From Pseudomonadota bacterium (GTDB lineage: Bacteria > Pseudomonadota > Gammaproteobacteria > Steroidobacterales > Steroidobacteraceae), in NCBI GenBank assembly GCA_023391335.1, contig JAEWBG010000111.1:1-64000 (forward strand): a DNA stretch of 64,000 nucleotides. The letters run 5' to 3'. Below, in pieces: positions 1 to 8,303 of the stretch. Position 1 is the stretch's first letter. Every line of letters starts with the position of its first letter. The notes beneath the pieces are model-generated. The model was not told where the DNA came from and did no database searches. It saw only the letters and a list, made by a program, of their open reading frames with translations. The position numbers and the translations under genes are program-made.

Positions 1-48
1 TTCCCTGTTGCCTGTTCCCTGTTCCCTGTTCCCTGTTCCCTGTTCCCA
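1..48. repeat. Heptanucleotide tandem repeat, TTCCCTG unit
   Basis: The first 48 bases are about six and a half copies of the 7-base unit TTCCCTG, with one imperfect copy near position 9. It lies beyond the 3' end of srkA. The same unit recurs at about 22286-22303. Bases 55-130 continue with CAGTTGAC-like and GATCCACGAACCACG-like pieces that reappear at 6.2 kb, so this spacer is a patchwork of repeat families. The array may start before the window. Confidence 0.85.
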
Positions 49-132
49 GCTCACGGTTATCAGTTGACAGTTTTCAGCAATGCCCTCCCACGACCTCCCG
101 ATCCACGAACCACGAACCCCGATCCATCCCCC

Positions 133-1134
133 TCACCGCAACTCAATCGGCCCCTCTTGAATCGCCGCCAGTTGTTCACGCAACGAAAGGATTTGGTTCT
201 CCCAATAACGCGGTTCGACGAACCAGGGAAATGCACTTGGAAATGCCGGATCGCTCCAACGACGCGCGAGCCAGGCCGAATAATGAATCATGCGCAGGGT
301 TCGCAGGCTTTCGATCAGCGCCAGTTCCCCCGGGTCGAAATCGGCGAAGTGGGAATAACCATCGAGCAATTGCGCTAACTGCTCGCCCATCTCGTTGCGC
401 GAGCCCGAGAGCAGCATCCACAAGTCTTGAACGGCGGGACCCATGAGGCAGTCATCGAGATCGACGAAGTGAGGACCTTCGTCGGTCCACAGCACGTTGC
501 CGCGATGGCAATCGCCGTGCAGACGAATTTCACGGAAGCCTTGCGCTCCGGCAAACACGGCCCGAATGTGTTCGAGCAGATCAGCCGTGAGCGAGTCGTA
601 CGCTGCTTCCAGATGCGGCGGAATCCAACCTTCGGCGAGCAAAAAATTGCGCGACTCATCCCCGAGACGATGCACATCGATGCGGCCGCGGAGCCTGAAA
701 CGTTGCCGGCGACCGACCATGTGAATGCGGCCCATAAAGCGCCCCATCCACTCGCGTTCGGTTTGCGTCCCAAGCTCTGGCCAGCGGCCGCCCCGCCGTT
801 CGAACAGCGCGAAGCGGAACCCTTCGAACTCGAACAGCGTCTTGCCATCGCGCACGAGCGGCGGCACGACCGGCACTTCGGCAGCGGCCAGCTCCAGCGC
901 GAACCCGTGTTCCTCTTGAATCGCGGCATCGGACCAACGATCGGGACGATAAAACTTCGCGACCAGCGGCGTGCTCTGTTCGATACCCACTTGATAGACG
1001 CGGTTCTCATAACTGTTGAGCGCCAAAATGCGACGATCGGACACTCGACCCGTCGATTCGACCGCGGCGATGATGACGTCGGGCGTCAACTGCTCATAAG
1101 GGTGCGGATTCGGTTTGTGTTGGGCGCGCGTCAT
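133..1134 (-). CDS. srkA: Stress response serine/threonine kinase SrkA (YihE/RdoA family)
   Basis: This 333-residue protein has the size and fold signature of SrkA, a cytoplasmic eukaryotic-like kinase linked in enterics to Cpx envelope stress and protection from death after oxidative or antibiotic stress. The catalytic loop HGDCHRGN lies at residues 206-213 and the metal-binding DLDD at about 225-228. The ATG at 1134 opens directly on the conserved N-terminal region (PYEQLTPD). It is transcribed away from galE, with a 151-base divergent spacer. The family assignment rests on the kinase motifs and the length. Its substrates cannot be read from sequence. Confidence 0.9.
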   Translation of the reverse strand: MTRAQHKPNPHPYEQLTPDVIIAAVESTGRVSDRRILALNSYENRVYQVGIEQSTPLVAKFYRPDRWSDAAIQEEHGFALELAAAEVPVVPPLVRDGKTLFEFEGFRFALFERRGGRWPELGTQTEREWMGRFMGRIHMVGRRQRFRLRGRIDVHRLGDESRNFLLAEGWIPPHLEAAYDSLTADLLEHIRAVFAGAQGFREIRLHGDCHRGNVLWTDEGPHFVDLDDCLMGPAVQDLWMLLSGSRNEMGEQLAQLLDGYSHFADFDPGELALIESLRTLRMIHYSAWLARRWSDPAFPSAFPWFVEPRYWENQILSLREQLAAIQEGPIELR

Positions 1135-1285
1135 TTGTAGCAGGATCTCAAACAGGTGCCATGCGCAATAAGCACTGCAATGATGGCGGCGGTGGCAACA
1201 TCATTATGCGACCGAGGATGAAGTCCCGGCCTATTCGACTCTGAGTTGTTAGAATTCATTTTCACTTCGTACAAAGGTTAACCGC
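1135..1285. promoter_or_regulatory. Divergent spacer srkA/galE, likely promoters
   Basis: The 151 bases between the divergent starts must hold promoters for both genes. A TAGAAT box at about 1250 sits 36 bases before the galE ATG and could be a -10 element, but no convincing -35 box is visible at the right distance. No ribosome site stronger than AAAGG (about 1273) precedes galE. Confidence 0.3.
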
Positions 1286-2281
1286 ATGTCCATTCTCGTC
1301 ACCGGCGGCGCCGGCTATATCGGCAGCCACGTGGTTCGGCAACTTGGCGAGCGCAAGGAGAAGGTCGTCGTACTCGACAACCTCTCCACCGGCTTTCGCT
1401 CGGCAGTGTTGCATGGCGAGCTCGTCGTCGGTGACACCGGTGATCGTGAATTGGTCAGCCGCGTACTGCGCGACCATCAGATCGATACGGTGATGCACTT
1501 CGCGGCTCATACGATCGTTCCTGAATCCGTCTCCAATCCGCTCAAGTACTACGGCAACAACACCTGCTCAACGCGCAGCTTGCTGCAGTGTTGCCAAGAA
1601 GCAGGCGTGAAGCACTTTGTGTTCTCCTCGACGGCGGCTGTATACGGCATTCCTGAGGGAGGCGCCGCATCCGAAGACAGTCCCAAGCAGCCGATCAATC
1701 CGTATGGGATGTCCAAGCTGATGAGCGAATACATGCTGAAGGATCTCGCTGCAGCATCGGCACTGCGCTACGTCGTGCTGCGCTACTTCAACGTCGCGGG
1801 AAGCGATCCCGCCGGGCGCATCGGCCAATCCACGGCGAAAGCCACGCTATTGACCAAGGTCGCCTGCGAAGTCGCGGTCGGCAAGCGCCCACATTTGGAA
1901 ATCTTCGGCACCGACTACCCCACGCCAGACGGCACCGGCGTGCGCGACTACATTCACGTCGAAGACCTCGCCACCGCCCACATCAATGCACTGGATTATT
2001 TGCGCGCAAACGGGTCATCAGTGACGCTCAACTGCGGCTACGGCCACGGCTACAGCGTGCGGGAAGTGGTTTCCACAGTGAATAAACTGAACGGCAAACC
2101 CATCGCGACCGTCGAGAGCCCACGCCGAGCCGGCGATCCACCGTCCTTGATCGCCAAAGCTCAGCGAGTTCGCGAAGTGCTGAAGTGGGCACCGAAGTAC
2201 GACAACCTGGACGAAATTGTCCGCTCCCAATTGGAATGGGAACGCCGGCTACAGCGCGAGCCGCAGCTGCAGAAGAACTAA
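1286..2281 (+). CDS. galE: UDP-glucose 4-epimerase
   Basis: This extended short-chain dehydrogenase interconverts UDP-glucose and UDP-galactose in the cytoplasm. The NAD-binding glycine motif TGGAGYIGS is at residues 6-14, a serine pair of the catalytic triad at 114-115, and the YxxxK pair at Y140/K144. The length of 331 residues is normal for bacterial GalE. UDP-galactose, or UDP-GalNAc if the pocket is wide, would feed the polysaccharide genes further along the window, though galE here has its own spacer and is not in operon with them. Substrate breadth cannot be decided from sequence alone. Confidence 0.93.
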   Translation: MSILVTGGAGYIGSHVVRQLGERKEKVVVLDNLSTGFRSAVLHGELVVGDTGDRELVSRVLRDHQIDTVMHFAAHTIVPESVSNPLKYYGNNTCSTRSLLQCCQEAGVKHFVFSSTAAVYGIPEGGAASEDSPKQPINPYGMSKLMSEYMLKDLAAASALRYVVLRYFNVAGSDPAGRIGQSTAKATLLTKVACEVAVGKRPHLEIFGTDYPTPDGTGVRDYIHVEDLATAHINALDYLRANGSSVTLNCGYGHGYSVREVVSTVNKLNGKPIATVESPRRAGDPPSLIAKAQRVREVLKWAPKYDNLDEIVRSQLEWERRLQREPQLQKN

Positions 2282-2288
2282 TAGAACT

Positions 2289-2452
2289 GGGCTGGAGGCT
2301 GGGGGCTGGGGAATGGAGCTAGAGGCTCGGCCCCTGCGCTGCAACTTTTGATTTAATGCAATGCGAAGCTAGGATGGCGCCCGCAATTCAGCCGCGACTC
2401 GCAAATGAAACAGTTGTTCCTAGCTCCAGCCTCCAGCCTCCAGCCCCCGGCC
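2289..2452. repeat. Inverted pair of CTGGAGG heptamer repeats
   Basis: The galE-glrK spacer carries GGCTGGA-type heptamers at 2289-2323 and their reverse complement (CCTCCAG type) at 2419-2452. The two arms, including a shared GGAGCTAG/CTAGCTCC edge, could pair to form a long imperfect stem with a loop of about 95 bases. The right arm ends just before the glrK start at 2462, so it lies in the leader of that gene. Confidence 0.75.
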
Positions 2453-2461
2453 TAAACAGTC

Positions 2462-3916
2462 ATGCGCTGGCCCCGGCCCAAATCCCTTTACAGTCTGCTG
2501 CTGACCGGATTCGCACTGGTTTCCATTCCTTTGCTGCTGGCGGTGGTCATCGCTGCCACCAAGGTACGCGCGCTAGCGACTGAAAGCGCATCCCTGGTAC
2601 GCAGCGGTGTAGAGACGACGCACCATACGCAGCAACTCTTCCAAGTCATTGCCGCGATCGAACGCAGTACCAAGCTGTATCAGGTCTTGAGCGATCCGGA
2701 CCTGCTCGAGGCCTATCGAGAAAGCCGCGAGCGTTTACTCACCGCGCTGGAAACCATCGAGGGCGCGTCCAACGATCCGGTGCGAGCGACCTATATCGCC
2801 ACGTTGCGCAATTCGCTGCATCGCATCGACAACGCGCTGCTCGTGCGCTCGCCTTCTGACCCGGATGCGCTGAAGGACGCTGTGGAGGCAGTCGCGCCGA
2901 TGTGGGATTCCGCATTTCAGTTGTCAGCCGCGACCAGCGAGCACATCGAAACGGGCTTGTCGCATCTGCAATCGGCCACAGCGGACACGCAGCGGTATCT
3001 GTTTTGGCAATCCGCGGTCCTGATCTTTTTAACTGCGACCTTAGTCGGCGTATTTACCTTCGTGCTGCTGCGACCGATTCGGCAAATCGACAACGCAATC
3101 AGCCAACTCGGTAAAGGCACCTTCTCCAAATCGATCGCCGTGCGGGGCCCGAGCGACCTGGTGAATTTGGGCAGACAACTCGAGTGGCTGCGAATGCGGT
3201 TGCTCGAACTCGCCCAAGAGCGCAATCGCTTTCTGCGTCACATGTCGCATGAATTGAAAACACCGCTCGCCAGCATTCGCGAAGGCACCGAACTGCTCAT
3301 GGACGGTGCCGTGGGCGAGTTGGACAGTTCGCAGCGTGAAGTCACGAGCATCCTGCGCGACAACAGCATCAAGCTGCAGCAACTCATCGAGAACCTTCTA
3401 TCGTTCAGCGCCTGGCAGGCTCGTCATACGGGCCTTGAAGTTTCGCAGTTCAGATTGCGACCGTTGATCAAGTCCGCGCTCGAGACGCATCAGCTCACGT
3501 TGCTGGCTCAGCGAGTGCACCTGGACTTGAACGTTCAGGACGTCGAACTCAACGCCGATCGAGCCAAGCTCAAGCTGATCCTGGATAATTTGTTGTCCAA
3601 TGCGCTGAAATACAGCCCGCGCGGCGGTACTATCTTCATCCACGCGCGAGCGGACAAAGAAATGCTGACCTTGGACGTAGCGGATACCGGTCCAGGCATT
3701 TCGCCAGAAGAACGAGGTGCCATTTTCGACGCGTTTTATTCCGGCCGAGCGCCCACTGCAGGACACCTCAAGGGAACGGGCATCGGCCTGTCTGTCGTTT
3801 GGGAATTCGTCCAAGCTCATGGTGGGTCGATCGAGATCGTCGACGGCAAATTTCCCGGCGCGCACTTTCGATTGCGCTTGCCGCTCGCTCCGAATTTGGA
3901 ATCGGAGGCGGCTTAG
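2462..3916 (+). CDS. glrK: Two-component sensor histidine kinase GlrK (QseE-like)
   Basis: This 484-residue membrane histidine kinase has a transmembrane segment at about residues 10-32, a periplasmic helical sensor to about 182, and a second membrane segment at about 183-204. A HAMP linker, the phospho-acceptor H263 in HELKTPL and a HATPase_c domain with DNLLSNALKY, DTGPGIS and GTGIGLS boxes follow. The next two genes are a QseG-like lipoprotein and a sigma-54 response regulator, the same order as enterobacterial glrK-qseG-glrR, where the system answers envelope or amino-sugar stress. The reading frames abut, so translation is probably coupled. The identification relies strongly on this gene order. 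Confidence 0.88.
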   Translation: MRWPRPKSLYSLLLTGFALVSIPLLLAVVIAATKVRALATESASLVRSGVETTHHTQQLFQVIAAIERSTKLYQVLSDPDLLEAYRESRERLLTALETIEGASNDPVRATYIATLRNSLHRIDNALLVRSPSDPDALKDAVEAVAPMWDSAFQLSAATSEHIETGLSHLQSATADTQRYLFWQSAVLIFLTATLVGVFTFVLLRPIRQIDNAISQLGKGTFSKSIAVRGPSDLVNLGRQLEWLRMRLLELAQERNRFLRHMSHELKTPLASIREGTELLMDGAVGELDSSQREVTSILRDNSIKLQQLIENLLSFSAWQARHTGLEVSQFRLRPLIKSALETHQLTLLAQRVHLDLNVQDVELNADRAKLKLILDNLLSNALKYSPRGGTIFIHARADKEMLTLDVADTGPGISPEERGAIFDAFYSGRAPTAGHLKGTGIGLSVVWEFVQAHGGSIEIVDGKFPGAHFRLRLPLAPNLESEAA

Positions 3917-4615
3917 GTGCGCATGAATCGCTTCAATGGACGAACTGGCGAACTGCGTGTCGTCGCAGTGGCCGCTCTCATAACTGGAAATCTGTTGCTG
4001 CTCGCGAGCTGCGGCTTAGCGGATCGACTGGGCCGCTCAGAAGACACTCAGCCCACGCGCACGATTGTGCAAACGGCCGATAGCCCGATTCGCATTTACC
4101 TCGACACGATGAATGAACTCGGTAGCGGCGATCCTGCTCGTCAAGCCGATCTGTTTTACGAAGTCGAACGCGAATACACCCGCGCGCCAACGACGATGAG
4201 CACACTGCGATATGCGGTTGCGCTCGTGACTCCGGATCATCCCGCGAGCAAACCCAGTGAAGGCAAACGCCTGCTTGAAACCCTGCTCGCGACCCCCGAA
4301 AGAATGACTCAGGAAGAACGCACGCTCGCAGCCGTGGTGCTGCGAGAAGCGGAAACGCGATTGAAGCTCGAAGCTGAAAATCGTCGGCTGCTGGCGACAC
4401 TCGACGACCGCAGCCGGTCGCAGGCAAACTCGGATAAACGCGTGCAGGCGCAACTCGAAGAGAATGCACGTTTACGCCGCGCCCTTGCCGAAGCCCAGCA
4501 AAAGCTGGATGCGATCAAGGAAATCGAGAGGTCCCTCATTGAACGCAGTCCCACGCCCCCTGGCACTCGCGATGCCAACCCAAGTGAAACGCAAAGCCCG
4601 CCTCCTAGTCGTTGA
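3917..4615 (+). CDS. qseG: QseG-like outer-membrane lipoprotein
   Basis: The 232-residue product has a lipoprotein signal with a lipobox LLASC ending at C32, and the C-terminal half is charged and coiled-coil-like (residues about 130-200). In enterics QseG sits in the outer membrane and stimulates the kinase GlrK/QseE. A GTG start at 3917 directly follows the glrK stop and has GGAGG eight bases upstream; an ATG at 3923 is less well placed. The 3' end overlaps glrR by 44 bases. Sequence similarity to QseG was judged from architecture and position, so the name is a family-level call. Confidence 0.72.
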   Translation: MRMNRFNGRTGELRVVAVAALITGNLLLLASCGLADRLGRSEDTQPTRTIVQTADSPIRIYLDTMNELGSGDPARQADLFYEVEREYTRAPTTMSTLRYAVALVTPDHPASKPSEGKRLLETLLATPERMTQEERTLAAVVLREAETRLKLEAENRRLLATLDDRSRSQANSDKRVQAQLEENARLRRALAEAQQKLDAIKEIERSLIERSPTPPGTRDANPSETQSPPPSR

Positions 4616-5921
4616 CGATGATCCGGGGCTGCTGCGGCTGCTCACGATTCGTCTGCGTGCTGAAAATTACGAAGTCGAAGCTGTCGAAAGCGCGGCCGCA
4701 GCGTTGGCTGCGCTCGCTCGTGTGCGTCCAGATCTGGTGATCACCGATCTGCGAATGGACCAAATGGACGGCATCGGCCTACTCAAAGAGGTTCAGACGC
4801 GCGCCCCCGGCTTGCGCGTCATCATTTTGACTGCGCATGGCACCATCCCTGACGCCGTCCAAGCGACGCAGAGTGGTGCGTTTGCCTTTCTGACCAAACC
4901 GGTCGACAAGCAAGAACTCCTCGATCAGGTGCAAAAGGCCCTCAAGGTCTCGGGATTCGCTGACACAACTGAAGACTGGCGCGGTGAGATCGTCACCCGC
5001 AGCGCGATCATGGAAGAGCGCCTCGCTCAGGCGCATATGGTCGCGGGTACAGATGCGCGCGTCATGATCACAGGCGAAAGCGGGACCGGCAAAGAGCTTC
5101 TCGCTCGGGCAATTCACAAGGCGAGCCCGCGGCGTAATCGTCCGTTCGTTGCGATCAACTGCAGTGCAATGGCGGAGAACCTGCTGGAAAGCGAGTTGTT
5201 CGGCCACGTGAAAGGCGCATTCACGGGCGCTATTCGCGAACATCGAGGGCTCTTTCAAGCGGCCGATGGCGGCACTTTGATGCTCGATGAGATTGGCGAT
5301 ATGCCGATGCGCCTGCAGGTCAAGCTCCTACGCGTGCTACAGGAAAACCAAGTTCGCCCCGTCGGCAGTACGGACGCGACGAACATCAACGTTCGCATCA
5401 TCTCGGCGACGCATCGCGATTTGAAGCAAATGATCATGGCGGGCCAGTTCCGCGAGGATCTGTATTACCGGCTGAATGTCGTGCACATCGAAATGCCGTC
5501 GCTCGCCAAGCGCCGCGAGGACGTGCCTCTTCTCGTTTCTCACTTCTTGGAAAAGGTTGCTCAAGAAACGGGCATGCAGCGCCACATCTACGCGCCGGAA
5601 GCCGTGGAATTGCTGGTCAGCGCAGATTGGCCAGGCAACGTTCGTCAGCTGGAGAATGTGGTGCGTCAGAACGTCGCACTTGCGACCAGTCCGATCATCA
5701 GCGCAGAACTCGTCCAGGCTGCACTCGGCGCCGGCCCCACGCGCCTGCCCTCGTTCGATGAAGCACGCGATGAATTCACGCGGAACTACCTCTCGCAAAT
5801 CCTGCAAATCACCGGCGGAAACGTCAGCCAGGCTGCGCGTCTAGCGAAGCGCAATCGCACGGACTTCTACAAGCTGTTGGCTCGGCATCAGCTGACGCCG
5901 GAAGACTTTAAGCAACGCTAG
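4572..5921 (+). CDS. glrR: Sigma-54-dependent response regulator GlrR (QseF-like)
   Basis: This 449-residue NtrC-family activator has a receiver domain (about residues 10-122) with phospho-acceptor D59 in ITDLRM. An AAA+ domain follows with Walker A GESGTGKE at 168-175 and the sigma-54 contact loop GAFTGA at 215-220. A C-terminal Fis-type helix-turn-helix ends the protein. The ATG at 4572 begins just before the receiver domain; upstream in-frame codons overlap qseG and add no domain. The protein should switch on sigma-54 promoters when phosphorylated by GlrK. In enterics the target is the GlmY/GlmZ amino-sugar circuit; the targets here are unknown. Confidence 0.88.
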   Translation: MPTQVKRKARLLVVDDDPGLLRLLTIRLRAENYEVEAVESAAAALAALARVRPDLVITDLRMDQMDGIGLLKEVQTRAPGLRVIILTAHGTIPDAVQATQSGAFAFLTKPVDKQELLDQVQKALKVSGFADTTEDWRGEIVTRSAIMEERLAQAHMVAGTDARVMITGESGTGKELLARAIHKASPRRNRPFVAINCSAMAENLLESELFGHVKGAFTGAIREHRGLFQAADGGTLMLDEIGDMPMRLQVKLLRVLQENQVRPVGSTDATNINVRIISATHRDLKQMIMAGQFREDLYYRLNVVHIEMPSLAKRREDVPLLVSHFLEKVAQETGMQRHIYAPEAVELLVSADWPGNVRQLENVVRQNVALATSPIISAELVQAALGAGPTRLPSFDEARDEFTRNYLSQILQITGGNVSQAARLAKRNRTDFYKLLARHQLTPEDFKQR

Positions 5922-5950
5922 TGACTAGTGACTAGCGGATAGTGACTAGG
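5919..5950. repeat. TGACTAG heptamer repeat, left arm
   Basis: Beginning on the glrR stop codon are about four copies of a 7-base GTGACTA unit. The reverse-complement family (TAGTCAC) occurs at 6323-6392, just before the next gene, so the two arrays are inverted around a 370-base interior. Confidence 0.75.
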
Positions 5951-5954
5951 AAAG

Positions 5955-5979
5955 AGGCCGCCGCTGGCGGCCTTTTTGT
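5955..5979 (+). terminator. Rho-independent terminator after glrR
   Basis: An 8-base-pair GC-rich stem (AGGCCGCC/GGCGGCCT) with a three-base loop GCT is followed by a run of T residues (5973-5977). It lies 34 bases after the glrR stop and closes the glrK-qseG-glrR operon. Confidence 0.88.
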
Positions 5980-6398
5980 TGCGCGGTCACCCGAACGTGG
6001 CAACTGCGTGATGCGCGGCCCTCCCCGACTTCGTCGACCTCGCAATTGCTTCCGCATCTCCTCCTTGCAACATCCACGCGGAAATCCAAGAAGTTCTTCC
6101 ACCCTCTCCCCAACCCTCTCCCATCGAAGGGCATCGAAGGGAGAGGGAGCTTGAGCAGATCGCTATATCGCTAGTGAGACGCCTGGGCGCCTGTTTCACG
6201 GTTGTCAGTTGACCGTTATCGGTTGGCGATCACGCGGCGTCCCGATCCACGATCCCGATCCCCGAACCACGCCCCCGAACCACGCCCCCGAACCACGGTG
6301 CCCGTTTGCTGGTTTTCTCTTGCCTAGTCACTAGTCACAAGTCACCAGTCCCCAGCGCTCCTATTCACTATCCGCCACTCACAAGTCACTATTGCGCC
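5980..6398. other. Non-coding spacer with several repeat families
   Basis: No convincing gene is seen in this stretch. It contains CAGTTGACCG-type pieces at about 6199-6226, three near-perfect copies of the 13-base unit CGAACCACGCCCC at about 6260-6298, and inverted TAGTCAC heptamers at 6323-6350 and 6363-6392. The last array ends within ten bases of the flavin reductase start, so it forms the leader of that gene. No clear promoter could be named. Confidence 0.6.
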
Positions 6399-7385
6399 AT
6401 GGCTACTCCTCTTCCAGAAGAAATGCGCGCCTTTCGCAATGCGCTTGGATCGTTTGCCACGGGCGTGACGGTGGTGACGACGACTGCACCTGACGGCACG
6501 AAAGTCGGACTCACTGCGAACAGCTTCAATTCCGTGTCGCTCGATCCGCCGATGGTGTTGTGGAGCCTCGCAAAAACTTCGCGAGCGCTGCCGATTTTTA
6601 CGGCCGCGGAATTCTTTGCGATTCACATCCTTTCCGCGGACCAAGAACCGCTCTCGACACTGTTTGCCCGCCCTGGCGTGGATAAATTCTCCGGGCTCAC
6701 TTTCGACAGCGGGATGGGCAACGTTCCGCTGCTGCAGGATTGCTCAGCGCGCTTTCAGTGCCGAACGGCATTCCAATACGAAGGCGGTGATCACGTGATC
6801 TTCGTCGGCAAGGTGGAGAAATTCGATCACACAGTCCGCGCACCTTTGCTCTTTCACGGAGGGCAATACGCGCTCGCGGTCAACAAGCGGCGCGATGAGC
6901 CCGCCGGCGAACCCGAAGATCCCAATAGCAGTTTCAGCCGAGATTTCCTGATTTATCTGTTGGGCCGTGCGCACCATCAGCTGTTTCTGGAAATCCGCAA
7001 AGAACTCGAGAACCGCGGGTTGAGCGAAGATCAGTGGTTCGTCATGAGTTTGCTTGGCGTGTCGGATCATCGAACCGTGGCCGAGCTTGATCGCCTGCTC
7101 GCTTATACGGGCAAACGCGTGACCTATCCTCTCGTCGCCGGGCTGGCGGCTGCGGATCTAGTGCAGCTTGAGGGCGTCTATGATCCTCACGCTCGCGTGA
7201 CCCTGACTTCAAAAGGAAGACAAGTGGTCATCGAGCTCGTCTCTGCCGCCAAGGCCATCGAAGCAGATGCGGAACGCAGCCTGGATCCGAGCGAAATCCA
7301 CGTTCTGAAGCGAGCCCTACGTACAATCATTCGCAACACCGATCCGGGCTTGCCGCTGCTGTTGAGCTCCACCGATCCCGAATAA
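6399..7385 (+). CDS. Flavin reductase fused to a MarR-like domain (HpaC/C1-type monooxygenase reductase)
   Basis: The first 165 residues or so are a flavin reductase split barrel (GSFATGVTVVTT near residue 20; LTANSF near 45). Residues about 185-310 form a MarR-like winged-helix domain. This architecture matches the reductase component C1 of Acinetobacter p-hydroxyphenylacetate hydroxylase, in which the MarR-like part binds the aromatic effector and releases autoinhibition. Such proteins use NADH to make reduced flavin for a separate oxygenase. A candidate partner, an acyl-CoA-dehydrogenase-fold protein, lies at 14778. The ATG at 6399 precedes the conserved barrel; upstream in-frame codons are repeat sequence. 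The effector is unknown. Confidence 0.8.
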   Translation: MATPLPEEMRAFRNALGSFATGVTVVTTTAPDGTKVGLTANSFNSVSLDPPMVLWSLAKTSRALPIFTAAEFFAIHILSADQEPLSTLFARPGVDKFSGLTFDSGMGNVPLLQDCSARFQCRTAFQYEGGDHVIFVGKVEKFDHTVRAPLLFHGGQYALAVNKRRDEPAGEPEDPNSSFSRDFLIYLLGRAHHQLFLEIRKELENRGLSEDQWFVMSLLGVSDHRTVAELDRLLAYTGKRVTYPLVAGLAAADLVQLEGVYDPHARVTLTSKGRQVVIELVSAAKAIEADAERSLDPSEIHVLKRALRTIIRNTDPGLPLLLSSTDPE

Positions 7386-7532
7386 GTGGTTCTTTTCGAC
7401 TTCGGTCACAAACGAGCAACGCTACGAGAGGTACATTGCGCGCTTGCTCTGCAAGATCTGTGTCGAATTACTTTCCACTTGCGCACAGCCGGTTGGACAG
7501 AAGTCCAACTGACAGTTAAGTCGCTTGAGTCG

Positions 7533-7985
7533 ATGGGTCCGACCACGCAAAATGCCGCCCCCATGGAGCCCGGCTCGGAAGACGCTTCCGAACTTCGCGC
7601 GCGTGCCCTGCGAGTTGGCACCGACCTTGTTCAGATCAGCCGCATCGCTGAATCCATCGAGCAGTTCGGGGACAAGTTCATTCGACGCTTGTTTACTGAC
7701 GACGAGATTGCTTACGCAAGCTCGAGTACGCCATTGCAGGCTGAGCGGTTTGCGGCACGCTTCGCCGCGAAGGAAGCCACGATCAAGGCGCTTTCGCTGT
7801 CGGACGTCGGGCTGGATTGGAAGATGATCGAAGTGCGACGCGCTGCAAACGGCGCTTGCACTTTGAGATTACACGGCGCGGCCCATGCCGCTGCGACCGA
7901 AGCGGGCATTCGTGAAATGAGCGTGAGCTTGAGTCATGACGGCGACTATGCAACTGCCGTGGTTGTCTGTTTGGCCATGCCGTAA
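7533..7985 (+). CDS. acpS: Holo-[acyl carrier protein] synthase (AcpS-type phosphopantetheinyl transferase)
   Basis: The protein carries the AcpS signatures: GTDLVQISRI with the metal-binding Asp, FAARFAAKEATIKAL with the Glu/Lys pair, and a terminal SLSHDGDYA motif. It transfers the phosphopantetheine arm from CoA to the serine of a carrier protein. The gene sits 35 bases before a carrier-protein gene, which is probably its dedicated substrate; the housekeeping acpS is normally near pdxJ. The start is uncertain: ATG 7533 gives 150 residues and ATG 7563 gives 140, while the core domain begins near codon 28 of the longer form. The 147 bases upstream to 7386 have no recognisable domain. Confidence 0.85.
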   Translation: MGPTTQNAAPMEPGSEDASELRARALRVGTDLVQISRIAESIEQFGDKFIRRLFTDDEIAYASSSTPLQAERFAARFAAKEATIKALSLSDVGLDWKMIEVRRAANGACTLRLHGAAHAAATEAGIREMSVSLSHDGDYATAVVVCLAMP

Positions 7986-8020
7986 CGGTTACTTTTTTCG
8001 ATTCGAGAGCGAGTAAGAAC

Positions 8021-8269
8021 ATGAGCGATCAACTGACGAAAATCCGCGGCATCCTCAAAGAGCATGGCCGTTTGAGCAAAGATGCCGACACGCTGGATCC
8101 GAATGCGGATTTGTATCAAGCAGGCATGACTTCGCACGCAAGCGTCAACGTCATGTTGGCACTCGAGGGCGAGTTCGACGTCGAATTCCCCGATGCAATG
8201 CTCAAGCGCAACGTATTCAATTCGATCGCCTCGATCAGTGCGGCGCTGAGCGAACTGCAAGCTGCCTAA
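8021..8269 (+). CDS. Acyl/aminoacyl carrier protein
   Basis: This 82-residue acidic helical protein has the carrier-protein fold. The phosphopantetheine attachment serine is S38 in GMTSHASV, rather than the DSL of fatty-acid ACP. A GMTS-type site followed by MLALE and EFPD is the pattern I associate with carrier proteins used by amino acid:[carrier protein] ligases, and two such ligases lie at 15978 and 17958. It would hold glycine, alanine or a related amino acid as a thioester. The AcpS-type enzyme immediately upstream should make the holo form. The link to the ligases is inference from site sequence and gene neighbourhood. Confidence 0.87.
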   Translation: MSDQLTKIRGILKEHGRLSKDADTLDPNADLYQAGMTSHASVNVMLALEGEFDVEFPDAMLKRNVFNSIASISAALSELQAA

Positions 8270-8303
8270 GGCGGCGCGTTACGCTCATTCATTGAGATCA
8301 CTG

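Noticed and set aside
1..48. Possible CRISPR or VNTR array
   Set aside because: Units are 7 bases without spacers; it is a simple tandem repeat of a dispersed family.
7982..7998. Terminator after the AcpS gene
   Set aside because: GTAA-CGG-TTAC gives only a four-pair stem before six T residues and overlaps the stop codon; too weak, and the carrier gene follows in the same operon.
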